The notes: generated from the letters alone by a model not told the origin. Numbered from the stretch's first letter, positions 46,430-57,585 are shown. The stretch: 64,000 nt of DNA from Turritopsis dohrnii (GCA_027922465.2 BQMF02000747.1:62001-126000), one strand, 5' to 3'. Numbers and translations are program-made.

Positions 46430-46560
46430 TGCATTTCTTCGGAACCTCCCGATGTAGTTATCTTCGAAATATTCTAACACAACATCTGCAGCAACAAGAT
46501 ATTTATTTCCAATGTGATTACAAACATCATCAATATGACATTTTTGCATTCATTGTTGGT
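46430..46560 (-). pseudogene. Fragment of MULE-type transposase
   Basis: The minus strand reads CHIDDVCNHIGNKY, then LVAADVVLEYFEDNYIGRFR and RNAP, before the frame runs into the repeat array. VLxYFEDxYIGxxRRxxP is characteristic of a C-terminal segment of animal MULE/FLYWCH-associated transposases. The catalytic region is absent. The join to the array stub suggests the array inserted into, or recombined with, this element. Confidence 0.45.
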
Positions 46561-46639
46561 TTCCCAAAATCCAATAAAGTTGAGATTAAGTATGCTGAAG
46601 AAGCAGGTTGTTATTACTTTCGCTAGTATAGCGTAGTGT

Positions 46640-46960
46640 TGGTATCGTCGTTCTATGTATGTATCTCCGTGACATTTTGGACGATACCACTAAAGTAAAC
46701 AAGACGACCGGAGTGTCCCCTTGGCGGCGATTCACCATGCGCAAGTGAATGTACCATAGCGCCGGGTTGACCCATGCCATGTGAGGGAAATTGGGTAGAT
46801 GATACATCGGGTATTGCAGGAGGTCATCCAGAAGAGCACAGGCCCTTGATTGGGTTTGTGTCACTCACGAGAGTGTCAAATACTTCGGAGCCTCCAACCT
46901 AAGCCGTGGCCCCTCCTGGAAAGCAGATGCAATAGCAACTGAGTGAGGCTAGCCACGATT
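46640..46960. other. GC-rich block of unknown nature
   Basis: Distinctly less AT-rich than its surroundings, with GTGTCCCCTTGGCGGCGATT, TAGCGCCGGGTTGACCC and GTGGCCCCTCCTGG. No convincing A or B box and no protein family. It could be a SINE, a satellite fragment or part of a larger element. Confidence 0.3.
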
Positions 46961-48427
46961 TTGCTTATGTTTTTAAGAATAGCGCCCCTATAAATAGCGT
47001 CCATTCTAAATACATACTCGAGGGTTCATTGGGTTGCAGAGCGGAATTTATAAACCCGTGTCTCCATAACCCTACGTGTTTTCGTACTTCTGTGTAACCT
47101 CCCTGTTTTGAGAAAAGTTACATTACTGATGTCATTTTGTAGTTTAAAAAAATCTGCTAGTGTGAACATAGAAATAAAAAAGTTTTATGGTGTAAACCAA
47201 ACTTTATTAATAAATACATCACAAATTGAAACAAAAGAAATATACTTGTATGAGTTGTAACTATGAATTTTTTGTAAAAATGATATTTTATAAAAAAAAT
47301 GTAAGCAAATAGAGAAAAAAAAAACGTCTTCTTCGAAAATATTTTAAAAAAAGAAAATCTAACCGAAATACTCAAACGAAATAAACAAATCCAACAACAA
47401 ACAAATAGTTTGTTAGACGGTTTGAAGTAAATTTAAAAATTAAAACTGCTTCTACTAAACTAAAGCTTCTTCTTTACTGCTGTTGATCTTCTTCGAAGCA
47501 TATTATCAACATCAAAAGCGTAACTAAATTTTACTTAATTTAAATTTCACCGTGATACTTCGAATCAAAAAAGTAACTGAAACCCTTCTTTTTGTTTTTC
47601 CTGTAGGGAAAGATCCTTTTTTTGTTAGTAGTGGTAAATACACTTTATAGCTCACGAAGTATACGAAAATATATCATGGCTACAATACCGAATTCTCAAT
47701 GTATAATATATGATTTTTTAAGGGTTGGGCAAATTTTTTCGCCAAACGCACGTAAGGGCGCAACCGATGAAATTTACAACAGTTTACGCCCACAAACAAA
47801 CACATATCAAAAAGGAATGTTATAATGTTAGCCTGTATTGTGGCACAAACGGGATAAGGGAAATAAACGAAAGAAAACTAATTCAGTATGAATGGAATGT
47901 ATTGTACCATGTTATATAAGCCAAAGTAATATTTTCTGCCAGATTGGAGGTGAAGTAAATAACCATAAAATTACTTCATCTGTTATCTTCTTCATTTTCT
48001 TGATTGCTTGTACATGAACAGGAAGAATCCATCAATGCACAAAATGAACATGAAATGAATCAAGTAAAGAGATCCAAATCAAAGTTAAAGACAAGCTCCT
48101 TAATCATTATCAGGCAGCAAAATACGTAAACGAAACAGGTTTTTGCACTTTTCAAAAGAAGACGTAATGTTGGGTGTTCTTCGTAAAATAAGGAATAGTT
48201 GCAAAGATGTTTCAGTGTTCCTGCATCCAAAATGATGTTTCAAGAGATGATAAAACACACAAAATTGTTTCAAAAGTCTTACTTTATAGACATTCTGTTT
48301 TCTTGGGTAGTTAGTTTGATTTTATTTCATAAAATCTCAATCGATCTAATACTGAATCCTTACAACCTAATCGCCTCCACTACACTAAGCTAGTGGAGCC
48401 CAGATCTCCTTCCTCTTTCAACTTTTC
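46961..48427. other. No gene seen; right copy of array-flanking duplicate near 47190-47350
   Basis: AT-rich. The diverged duplicate of 42684-42960 lies here. The region just left of 48.43 kb should contain the DIRS left terminal repeat, but its limit could not be set. Confidence 0.35.
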
Positions 48428-48532
48428 ATGATCGAGAAAGGAGCTCTCGATTTTGGTTTCGTATCTTCATCCAGTTTTATCACTTTTCATCTGCGATTTA
48501 TCGATTATTACAATTCGTCAGTTTTTATCGTT

Positions 48533-49018
48533 ATGTCTTCTGAATCTTCAGCAGTCAATATTTCTGTCAGCTATGATGGTGACAGTGTTTCATTGGGAGA
48601 CTCTTCTGTGGCTAATGATAGCACAGTCGAAACATGTAAACGAAAATCTCCCGACGATACTATGGACATTGTTCCATATAAACGATTCAAGGTCGTCAAG
48701 GAAGAGGATGCCTTTAAATGGGCTCCTCCAGATGACATGGCATCTTATGTGAATGAGGCATCGGAAGAATTCATTCCAGACAAGGAACTGAGGGAGCAAT
48801 ATATGGTTGAGGCTCCCAGACCTTCAAACCTCGACCCTGTCAAAACTCTGGATGAATCTTTGGCAGGGCTTATCAAGAAGAACAGGCAAAGCTTTGAATT
48901 TGAATGGTCGTTAAAAAAAGTGCAGGAGAAGGTGGGTGATATTATGGGTCCACTTTCGAAAGTTTGGAACATGGTCGAGAAGGTTAGAACTGCTAACGAC
49001 GACGATGAACTTCCATGA
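48533..49018 (+). pseudogene. DIRS gag-like protein, N-terminal part
   Basis: The ATG at 48533 (MSSESSAVNISV) is preferred over 48428 because the upstream extension is hydrophobic and unlike the family. It contains the acidic region KWAPPDDMASYVNEASEEFI, PDKELREQY, the PSNLDPVKTLDESL motif and GPLSKVWNMVE, as in cnidarian DIRS gag proteins. It stops at DDDELP; the family usually continues, so some codons are lost before the next piece at 49015. Confidence 0.7.
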
Positions 49019-49440
49019 ACTTCATTACGTATGAACGGAGAAGAAATATTTTGATGGCGTCATCGAAAATGTCGCAAGCCCAGGCAGCTTCTACTCTAAG
49101 AGAGCAAGCTACTTACCTACAAAATCACGACCCTGAACTATCTGGGAAAGCATATCGTGACTACATGGCAGAGGTTTCAAAGTCTATCAGGCAAGATGCG
49201 AATTCAGTGGCTGGTCGGCGCCCCCCATCTTCTGCTGGTAGTAGAAAGTGGCCAAGGCCCTTTTCGTCAGGCCCCTCACATCAACAAAGAAGTGGTGAGG
49301 GGCGTAATCAATACTACTCAAGGCAACCACAGCACAACAAAGGTAACTCCTTTTCAAGAATTAGAAAAGGATCCTTTTCTCAACAAACAACCTCCAGTAC
49401 CGCTTCCACTGGCAGAAAACTGGGTGAATTTGGAGGATCT
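49015..49440 (+). pseudogene. DIRS gag-like protein, C-terminal part
   Basis: Starts NFITYERRRNILMASSKMSQ and continues REQATYLQNHDPELSGKAYR, then a Ser/Gln/Arg-rich low-complexity end (SGPSHQQRSGEGRNQYYSRQ). It is in the -1 frame relative to the preceding piece, overlapping it by ATGA. Beyond about 49300 the pol frame takes over. Confidence 0.65.
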
Positions 49441-49735
49441 TACTCGAGTTCATCCTTCTGTAAAACGTCTGTTTTCAGGGTGGCAGATTCCAACTGCACC
49501 TTTAGCAGGACGACTGAAACACTTTTTCCCAGCTTGGGAAAAGTTAACACAGGACAAAACTCTCCTGTCAATAATAAAAGGATATCAAATCCTTTTAATT
49601 TCAGATCCAAAACCAAAACAGTCAACTCACAAACCTACCTTAAATCTGTCAGACGCAAAATTAATAAATTTGGAAGTGGAGGAGATGTTGAGAAAAGGGG
49701 CCATTTCGAAAGTCTCTCCATCGGAGGGTCAATTA
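49290..49735 (+). pseudogene. DIRS pol, N-terminal part before the insertion
   Basis: The frame includes PLAGRLKHFFPAWEKLTQ, LLSIIKGYQILLISDPKP and LEVEEMLRKGAISKVSPSEG, the conserved lead-in to DIRS reverse transcriptase. It is cut at GQL by the PIF/Harbinger insertion and resumes at 50491. Confidence 0.75.
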
Positions 49736-50487
49736 AGGCTGAAATACACTATCATTTTTCAATGATCATTTTTCAATGATACATTCCAACGACATTGAAA
49801 ATTAAAAATTTTTGCGCGAATACACTATCATTGAAAATTACAAACATGGACCCTGAGGAAGAAACAGCAGCTGCTGTCGTTGTTTACATTTTATCAAAAA
49901 AGAAAGTTGAACGCAGAAAACCAAAAAAAGAAGTGCATGGGTAAAGGCATGGCTAAATAAACGAAATGAACTTGGCATCTATAATACCCTCATGCATGAA
50001 TTACGTGTGGGGGAAATCGCAGAATATACGAGATTTTTAAGAATGCCACCGAATATTTTCGATGAGCTGCTTCATCTCATAGACGGTGATATTACGAAAA
50101 AAATACGAGACCCAATCCCTGTTCAAGTTAAAGCACATTGTCCCAATTCATCCTTGAATTTTGCAAAGCTATTTACATGCTATTAAAACTTGGTTGACTC
50201 CTCCAAATTTCAATAAATGTTTCAGTTAGTTTTTGCGTTTTTTTGTTTATGTAAGTGTCTAAAATCACATCGCGTGCAACGAACACGTGCGCGAAAACAA
50301 TAGATTCGATTTGCAACAATAGAAAAAAATGACATTGAAAAATTAAAAGTTGAACATGTTCAACTTATCATTTTTCAATGTCATTGAAAATGAGAGTATA
50401 AAAAATGACATTTTTTTCTGAATACACTGTCATTTTTCAATGATAATTGAAAAATGATCATTGAAAAATGATAGTGTATTTCAGCCT
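49736..50487. mobile_element. PIF/Harbinger element, 752 bp, TTA target duplication
   Basis: The left end AGGCTGAAATACACTATCAT and its exact inverse at the right end form TIRs that continue through TTTTCAATGATCATTTTTCA, about 40 bp in all. TTA flanks both sides (49733-49735 and 50488-50490), the 3-bp duplication of PIF/Harbinger. Removing the element with one TTA restores the DIRS frame as GQLLSSV. The interior holds the start of a Harbinger transposase. Short inverted segments of the TIR motif repeat near the right end. Confidence 0.92.
49846..50186 (+). pseudogene. Harbinger transposase N-terminal fragment
   Basis: Starts MDPEEETAAAVVVYILSKKK; a frameshift near 49935 leads into VKAWLNKRNELGIYNTLMHE, then LRVGEIAEYTRFLRMPPNIF and DELLHLI. 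The W(L)xxRxxxGxYxxLxxELRxxDxxxFxxFLRMxPxxFDELLxLI pattern is the N-terminal helical region of HARBI1-type transposases. The DDE catalytic domain is entirely missing, so the copy is non-autonomous. Confidence 0.8.
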
Positions 50488-50490
50488 TTA

Positions 50491-50865
50491 TTGAGTTCTG
50501 TGTTTTTGGTACCAAAGAAAGACGGAGGAATTCGGCCTGTTATAAATCTGAAACAACTAAACAAATTTGTTCCTTACGAGCACTTCAAAATGGAAGGTTT
50601 GCATTCATTGGAATTCCTTTTGAAAAAAAACGATTGGATGTGCAAATTAGATCTGAAAGATGCATATTTCACTGTTCCCCTTCACGAATCATCCAAGAAA
50701 TATGTGAGGTTCGAATGGTCAGGAAACTTGTACGAGTTCCTCTGCCTTTGCTTTGGTTTGGCTCCAGCTCCCAGAATATTCACCAAGCTATTAAAAGTTC
50801 CCATTGCTATGTTGAGACGCCTGATGATACGGATTGTAATTTATCTGGACGATATGTTGATTTAA
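50491..50865 (+). pseudogene. DIRS reverse transcriptase core
   Basis: LLSSVFLVPKKDGGIRPVIN, LNKFVPYEHFKMEGL, CKLDLKDAYFTVPLHE, KYVRFEWSG, LYEFLCLCFGLAPAPRIFTK and YLDDMLI (active site at 50842-50853). All core motifs are present. A small deletion right after YLDDM shifts the frame; the continuation (RSREEVLKARDTVIFLLQNL, GFIINLKKSGAYS) is readable in another frame to about 50970. Confidence 0.88.
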
Positions 50866-50984
50866 GAACGGTCCCGAGAGGAGGTCCTAAAGGCAAGAGA
50901 CACAGTTATTTTCCTGTTACAAAACCTGGGTTTCATTATAAATTTGAAAAAGTCTGGAGCCTACTCAAAAAATGACTTACGTTT

Positions 50985-51570
50985 GTGGACTCAGTGACAA
51001 TGACTCTGTCTCTGCCAGGGAACAAGGTTCTGAATATACAAAGACAATGTCTGGGTTTGTACAAGAGAAAAGTGACCATTGTCATGGAGTTGACTCAATT
51101 GATAGGAATTTTATCTTCCACCATCCAAGCAGTGTTACCGGCTCGTCTGGAATTTAGTTTTTTACAACAACAACTGATCCACAGTTTGAAAATGTCGCAA
51201 TCTTATGCCACTCAGGTACATTTGAGTCAGGCTTCCCCGGACGAACTTCTGTGGTGGGTTCACAATTTAACCCTGTACAATGGACGTTCTCTTGTGCAAC
51301 CTCAGGCCCAGGTGTTGTTACAAACCGATGCCTCCCTGATGGGCTGGGGTGCAGTCTGCCAAGGCACCAAGACAGGGGGGATGTAGTCTCAAGCAGAGCA
51401 GATCTTGCACATAAATATTTTGGAACTAATGGCCATCAAATTGTCTCTGCTATCCTTTTACAAAATGAAAAGATTCAATCCGTTCACATTCAGACAGACA
51501 ACATGACTGCTTTGTCTTACCTTTTAAAAATGGGAGCAACAAAGAATGTGTTGATGATAAATTAGCCAAG
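50985..51570 (+). pseudogene. DIRS reverse transcriptase thumb and RNase H, first part
   Basis: DSVTMTLSLPGNKVLNIQRQ, LTQLIGILSSTIQAVLPARL, LQTDASLMGWGAVCQG (RNase H first strand with its Asp) are in frame to GGM. A TAG then replaces an expected Trp codon, after which SQAEQILHINILELMAIKLS continues in the same frame. A further shift gives IQTDNMTALSYLLKMGATKN. Confidence 0.8.
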
Positions 51571-51588
51571 GAGATTTGGGAGTTCCTT

Positions 51589-52060
51589 TTGCAGCATCAG
51601 ATCACAATTACTGCAGAATACCTGCTGGGTTCTCTCAATATCAATGCAGATTGGGAATCTCGACACACACAGGACTTGGCAGAGTGGAAGCTGTGTCCAA
51701 CAATTTTCAAAAAATTATGTCAGAGAGTAGGTCAGCCAGAGATAGGTTTATTTGCATCCCGCCTCTCTCATCAAATTCCGATTTATTATTCTTGGAAGCC
51801 AGACCCACACAGTCAGGGTGCAGATGCTTTTCTTTACCAATGGGATCAGAAATGTCTTTATGCATTTCCCCCTTTTGCTCTGATTCATAGAGTGTTACAG
51901 AAGGTGGAGGAAGAAGAAGTGCCCCTTCTACTTCTGGTCACACCAGCTTGGCAGTCTCAAACATGGTACCCAGAAGTATTACGTCTGTCAGTAAGACACC
52001 CATTTCTTCTTCTACAGAGGAAAAATCTTCTAAAAAATCCAAAGGGAGAGAATCATCCCA
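51589..52060 (+). pseudogene. DIRS RNase H end and pol C-terminal region
   Basis: QHQITITAEYLLGSLNINAD, WESRHTQDLAEWKL, PEIGLFASRLSHQIP, YYSWKPDPHSQGADAF and YAFPPFALIHRVLQKV, then PAWQSQTWYPEVLRLSV. This conserved block ends DIRS pol. The frame stays open to 52260, but from about 51950 the overlapping frame carries the recombinase. Confidence 0.8.
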
Positions 52061-52833
52061 TGTTAATTGCAAACAATCTACAACTAGCGGTGTGGATAAT
52101 TTCAGGAAACGCCTTCTGGAGGAGGGAATTTCATCTGAGGCTTCCAACCTCATTGTTTCGTCCAGACGAAAAGGTACTAATGCAAATTACTCATCGTCCT
52201 GGAATAAGTGGGCTCGCTGCTGTACTGAACGACAAGTTGATCCATTTCAGTGCCCTATAAGTTATGTGTTGAATTAATCTAGCTGATTTGCTTAAATGTA
52301 ATTACGAGTGTAGGACTATTTGTTGCCATAGGTCTGCTATTTCAGCATTCCATGACAAAATTGATGGGAGGCCGGTTGGAGAACATCCTAAAGTGACTTC
52401 CCTTATTTCAGGAGTGTTTAATGAAAAACCTCCTCAACCGAAACATACTTTTGTTTGGGATGTACAGATTGTTTTGAATTATCTTAAACAAAATTTAAAC
52501 GACAATGAGCAAATCTCTATGAGATCTTTATCTTTAAAACTCTCTATGTTATTAGCTTTGACTTCAGCTTCTAGGGTATTAGGTATTCATCATCTGGATA
52601 CAAAATTTATGATTAAATCTGATGATCAGTATAAATTCACTTTTCATAAACTTTACAAGTCTTGGAGACAAGGCCAATCCAACCCTACAGTTGTTTTTGC
52701 AAGTTATCCTGATGATGAAGATCTATGTGTAGGTAAAGCTTTAGATAGTTATTTGCAACGTACCAAGGATTGGAGGGAAGAAAGTGGCGCCTCTCAATTG
52801 CTGTTGCGCACAGTCAAACCTTATGAAAATTAG
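51948..52833 (+). pseudogene. DIRS tyrosine recombinase, C-terminally truncated
   Basis: The N-terminal core-binding part (VDNFRKRLLEEGISSEASNL, SSWNKWARCC) ends at 52277. After a frameshift the catalytic part begins at 52288 (RSAISAFHDKIDG, LKLSMLLALTSASRVLGIHH, with the first catalytic Arg near 52573, then FHKLYKSWRQGQSNPTVVF). It stops at KPYEN. The second catalytic half (HxxR and the nucleophilic Tyr) is absent, so the enzyme cannot work. Confidence 0.85.
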
Positions 52834-52990
52834 CGCCGCAGGCGAAAACTTTAGCGAAGTGTTCTACCGATTTGGCGAAGTTATTTTCAAGAAATTGCTA
52901 ATTATATTTTTGCCCCCGCCGCGAGCGTAAGCGAGCGAGGAGGCATAGTAGTTTCACGAGATAGGCAAATGCCAGTTTCCGATTTTGTTC
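52834..52990. other. GC-rich join at the DIRS break
   Basis: CGCCGCAGGCGAAAACTTTA and CCCCGCCGCGAGCGTAAGCG are unlike both DIRS and the surroundings. It is probably another element whose insertion or recombination removed the DIRS right end. Confidence 0.35.
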
Positions 52991-52993
52991 TTC

Positions 52994-53131
<138 letters not shown>

Positions 53132-53489
53132 TTCATCCTCCAACTTTTCGTGTTGACGTTAACCGCTGGTATAGAATTATTAGCTGACTTTGCTTTTTTT
53201 TCCCGTTTCAAAGCATGGTACTGTAGGTGGAATGTTTTTTCGTATCTCTTTCCTAATTTATTATTATTTATGCTATGCTATTTAGGAAGTTCGTATGATA
53301 AAATTGCTAAGACATTTTTCATATTACTTTTGTGTTGTTTTAGTGAAGTGAACGACTAAGATTTTAAAGAACAGCTTGAAATCTGAAATTTTGCCAACAA
53401 CATTTTATTTTTGTATATATGTTTTAGCTCTAAATCTTTCATTCGATAAATTTTATTCAATGCACTGATTTGCCTTAAAAAGATTTTAA

Positions 53490-53712
53490 TTGGATTTCTG
53501 TGTATGCAAGAAAGCCTACAAATTGTCGTTCTTCGTGTTTTACTTCTTTTTTCTGTCCTCCAACAAACCTGGTGTGATCATGATCAATAAAACCTTCTTA
53601 TATTTTTTTCTTGTTTTTTATGTCAACTTTGGCTATTTGGTCAGCGCCGCAAGGAAGCTGATCTTTCATTTCCCCGTGTCTGTCAGTCAGTCAGTCAGTC
53701 AGTCAGTCATGT
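53490..53712. repeat. Family S repeat, copy 1, ending in (CAGT)n
   Basis: Begins TTGGATTTCTGTGTATGCAA, then TGGTCAGCGCCGCAAGGAAG, CTGATCTTTCATTTCCCCGT and a run of about seven CAGT units. Both the start and the CAGCGCCGC box recur in the same order at 58757-59330. Confidence 0.7.
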
Positions 53713-55864
53713 CGCAGTTGTAGGCTGATACCATGCAGGCTGCCAGAATTCAGGCTATTTTGGTCCGTGGTTCAATTAAGAATTGTTTCGTGATGGAGTA
53801 GTTACATATTTTTTTTCATGGTAAGTGTGGCATAAAATTAAAAAATTGGAACATGCACTTCTTAGAAGAAAGATTCAGCGTCAGTTTGTTTGCGAAATTT
53901 TGAAATGAATCAGAGTGCATTCATACATATTATGCCCATGCTACCAAGAAGGCAAAAGAATTCTCATAACTGTGACCGTGTATTTTGAGTGACTTTAGAT
54001 TATATATATATACGGAATTTTGTGGAGTTATTTGTGATGTGTAAAGTAAGGGTGGTAAATCTAAATGACCTAATGGATATGATTAGCTCTGCTGCTGCTT
54101 CCAAGGGTCCATATTCTCTTGGATATACATGTTTTCATTTTTTATCTTGTCTGTTTTTTTTATTATAATCATTCATTCGAGTTAATACTCTACTACCTGA
54201 ACTAAAAAGCAAAGAAAAATTGATTGACAGTGTCAATAATGTGCATCATTATTTCATTGCTTTTTTTTTGTTTAAAACCTTATGGTAAAAAATAATTGGA
54301 TTCTATACAAACCAACAGTGCATATATTTATTTATTTGATAATTAATTTTGATTTTATTAAATCATCTTCAGCTCTAAAATACATTTAAAAAAATAGAAA
54401 TAGTCAGTCTCCACTTGTCGTTACGTAAATAAATACCTTTAAAGAACTACAAAGTAGTCCCACCGGATCGCTCTTAATTATCTTTTTAATTATTTTTTTC
54501 TGAAACCTTTTAACCGTGTAAATACGTTTCTAGCAGTTTTTATTTGTACATTTGAATAAGTGCGACAAGCACGAAACTCAGAGTTATGTACTTTGCTTTT
54601 AACTTTTAGTTTTGAAATATATTCATATTACGTAGCTCTATTCACCAATATTGAGCACTCTCGTCATCGTTGTTCATGAATTTTGATATTGATATTGATA
54701 AAAATAGAAATATCTAACAAAGTCAAGTACTATTTATATACATTGTTATACACTTGACTTTGACTTTATTGTTTCTAGAGAACCAATAAACAGATAAAAC
54801 AGTTTGTAATGTATAATAAAGAATATTTTATTTCCTGGGAAGGTGTGTGCATGCTCACAGGAAAATGATATATAGTATTCTATAATGAAACTTGTTACAC
54901 AGAAATTATCAAATAATAAATGTTAATGTTTATAAACATTACGTCACTTGGTAAGTCATCTATATAAAAGTTGTTTTGTTGTACGTTGTTATTGCTAGCA
55001 ACTAAACTAGTATAATAATCACATTTACATAAGTCAAAAAGGAAAAAGTATTTGTCATTCTATTTGCGTTCCTCTCTGCTAAGGAACCCTTTATAATTCT
55101 GATGATCACAATAACCTGTATTGTCAAGAAAATATATATACTTACTACTGTGGAGTAATTTTATAGATGACTGGCAATTTATTGCTTTTGGGGAGAACAG
55201 TTACTTGAAGTTAGAAACAAAGATGACAATTTCTGCAGATTTGTTTATATAGAGATAACTGATTATCGTATGCAAGTTTGCTTTAAATGCTATGTATTTT
55301 TGGTTTTTATACCTATATACCATAATACATTAACTGTTTTTTAAGTAAACGTGATAAACATTAACCAGTGCCGAAGTGTATATATTTCTTTTCTTTAGTG
55401 AAAAGAAAGAGGGAAACTAAGTTGTGATTTTCCATGATTCGAAAGGCAATGTCTCATAAATTTCATTTCAATCTACAGAAAGTACCCAATGCTTTGTTTA
55501 TTTATTAGATACAGTATTAGTTAAAAATTCTAAAGATTCATTTTATGTAATCAAATTTATGAATTCACTCAAATCAACACAATGATTTTCCCTTCATTGT
55601 CTGTGTTACTAAGATCTGATCCTAGAGGTTTTTGTAAACAATTTGTCAATGACTTCTGGTTATGTTAATTATAATGCATAGTAATTAGGACATTTACTCA
55701 TTCTCAAATATGTGTATAACAAATCAGAGTTTGTGCATTTGTAATTATCAATATTATATTAACCTGCGTAATGTGTACCTGAAAATTTGATGCAATTTTT
55801 GGATTTGAACTCTCTGCTTTAATTGTACATCCTGTTTGGAAGGAGGTGTAGTGCTTATTTATCC
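53713..55864. other. No gene seen
   Basis: About 2.1 kb of AT-rich sequence without an exon, TIR or repeat I can support. Confidence 0.4.
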
Positions 55865-55920
55865 TATTGGTTAGCGCCGCAAGAATTTCCCCGTGTCTGT
55901 GGGTTAGTGATTCAATCATT
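55865..55920. repeat. Family S repeat, copy 2, short
   Basis: TTGGTTAGCGCCGCAAGAAT then TTCCCCGTGTCTGTGGGTTA. The GATCTTTCA part is deleted and there is no microsatellite after it. Confidence 0.6.
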
Positions 55921-56930
55921 CTGTGTATAATTTTGCAGTTGTTTTTGTCGTTTCTTGTTATATATCTTTAAATTTTTCGGTTCAAAATCAGAAACTTTGA
56001 TTCTTAGCATTAATTCTTGAAAAATTAGCCTTAATAATTTAATAATCTAATTGAAGGAATATCGAAGTTTTTATGTTAAATCTTTAAAGTTTTCTTTGGT
56101 GCTGACCTTAAGGCCTAAAGGCCTCTTGTTCTTGTTTCGAATCAAAGTTTGAAACGCAGTTTTCTAACGGATTTTTCGCTTTAATTTTTTTTTTTAAAAA
56201 AGTTTTTTTCTTTCTTTTGGTTCTTACAGAATTTCTTTAACAAATGTTTATCTTATTTTGATTATAAAATACGTATCCATGGTTTCAGTTCACACATTTC
56301 TTATGTTTGTAGCCAATACTTTCTGATATTACTTGTTAAGCCTTAATTACACTTTTTGAAAGGTATAAATTAGCATCAGTGTGACATAGGACTAAGACAT
56401 AACAAAAAGTAACAAAGTTTTTCTTTGTTTTTGTTTCCGTTGTATAGGCTTGCAATGTATAGCTTGCTGTGTGTACAAATTGGAATGCTTGAGCGCGGGG
56501 GCATTTTTAGCTAAAGCTACATGCTAGTATACATATTGCGATGCTTTTTGCTTTTCCTTGAATTCAGTAACTACTTTTGTTCAGTTCGGCACCCTTAGGA
56601 AGCTCCGAACGTCCACTACCTAGCTAAAAAATAAAACAAAACTTTTTTAATCTCGTCTTTATTTTAATTTTTAATTCTCACTTTCCTTTTCACTATTATT
56701 CTTTTTTTCTTTCCTATTTTCTTACTTTTTGAAGATCATGACGTCATTAAAAGTTCTTTTTGTATTACAATGTAATGAATGTAATGAATGAATAAACTTG
56801 TTTTTATAAACAGAGAACAAGATAAACCTGTTTTTTTCATTTTGTGTTTTAATGAATGAAACAAGAAGCCGCTTGGCTTGAAGACTTCAGGACGTAACAC
56901 AACGATGCATATTTAGTCTCAAAAATACAA
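55921..56930. other. No gene seen
   Basis: AT-rich; a short GAATGTAATGAATGAAT repeat near 56770-56800. No exon recognised. Confidence 0.4.
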
Positions 56931-57585
56931 CGTTGCCGAATTGCCAAATTATGTTCAAATCTAATAAAACAACTGGAAAATAGCAACTTCTAATTGTGCT
57001 TTGTAAAAATTTTTATGAATATTGCAGAACTTTCTAAGTTTGATCCAAATTTGGGGCCCGAATTACCCATTTCTGGTCAAATCTGACAAAATGACTGACA
57101 AATTCGAAATCAGCACCTTTCAAATGTGATCTGTGCAAAATTTTTTGAAATTTGAAGAACTTTCGAAATTTGGTGCAAATTTGGCCTAAATTGCCCAATT
57201 TTAGTCAAACCTGACAAAATCATTGTCAAATTTTAAATCAGCACCTTTCAATTGTGATCCATGCAAATTTTTGTGAAAATTGAAGAATTTTCGAAATTTG
57301 GTCCAAATTTGGCCTAAATTGCCCAATTTTTGGTCACATCTGGCAAAATCATTGTCAAATTCGAAATCAGCGCCTATTAAATGTGGTCCGTGTAAATTTT
57401 TGTTAAAATTGAAGAACTTTCGAAATTTGTTCCAAATTTGGCCTAAATTGGCCAATTATAGTCAAACCTGGCCAAATCATTGTCAAATTCGAAATCAGCA
57501 CCTTTCAATTGTGCTCTGTGCAAATATTCATTAAAATTGGTCAACTGGAAGTCCTAATTTGACCAAATTTGCGAATTCGGCAACG
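56931..57585. mobile_element. TIR element with internal 129-bp tandem repeats
   Basis: CGTTGCCGAATTGCCAAATT at the left, and AATTTGCGAATTCGGCAACG at the right. Between them lie four to five diverged copies of a unit of about 129 bp. Marker positions: TCTAAGTTTGATCCAAATTT at about 57032, CGAAATTTGGTGCAAATTTG at 57164, CGAAATTTGGTCCAAATTTG at 57292 and CGAAATTTGTTCCAAATTTG at 57421. The reading frames across it are by-products of the repeat. Confidence 0.75.

Larger units (their letters stand above)
48428..52833 (+). mobile_element. DIRS-type tyrosine-recombinase retrotransposon, degenerate
   Basis: In order: a gag-like frame, a pol frame with reverse transcriptase and RNase H, and an overlapping tyrosine recombinase frame, the standard DIRS layout. 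Frame breaks: stop at 49018 in gag; frameshift after YLDDM near 50866; deletion near 50980; TAG at about 51387 where a tryptophan codon is expected; frameshift near 51480-51570; frameshift between 52277 and 52288. The right end is lost at 52833. A PIF/Harbinger insertion interrupts pol. Terminal inverted and internal complementary repeats were not found, so the limits given are those of coding similarity. Confidence 0.85.

Noticed and set aside
46586..46864. 92-codon minus-strand frame in the GC-rich block
   Set aside because: No domain recognised and composition follows the block; kept only as an unexplained region.
57201..57534. Open frames on both strands with repeated protein motifs
   Set aside because: They arise from the 129-bp tandem repeat inside a TIR element.
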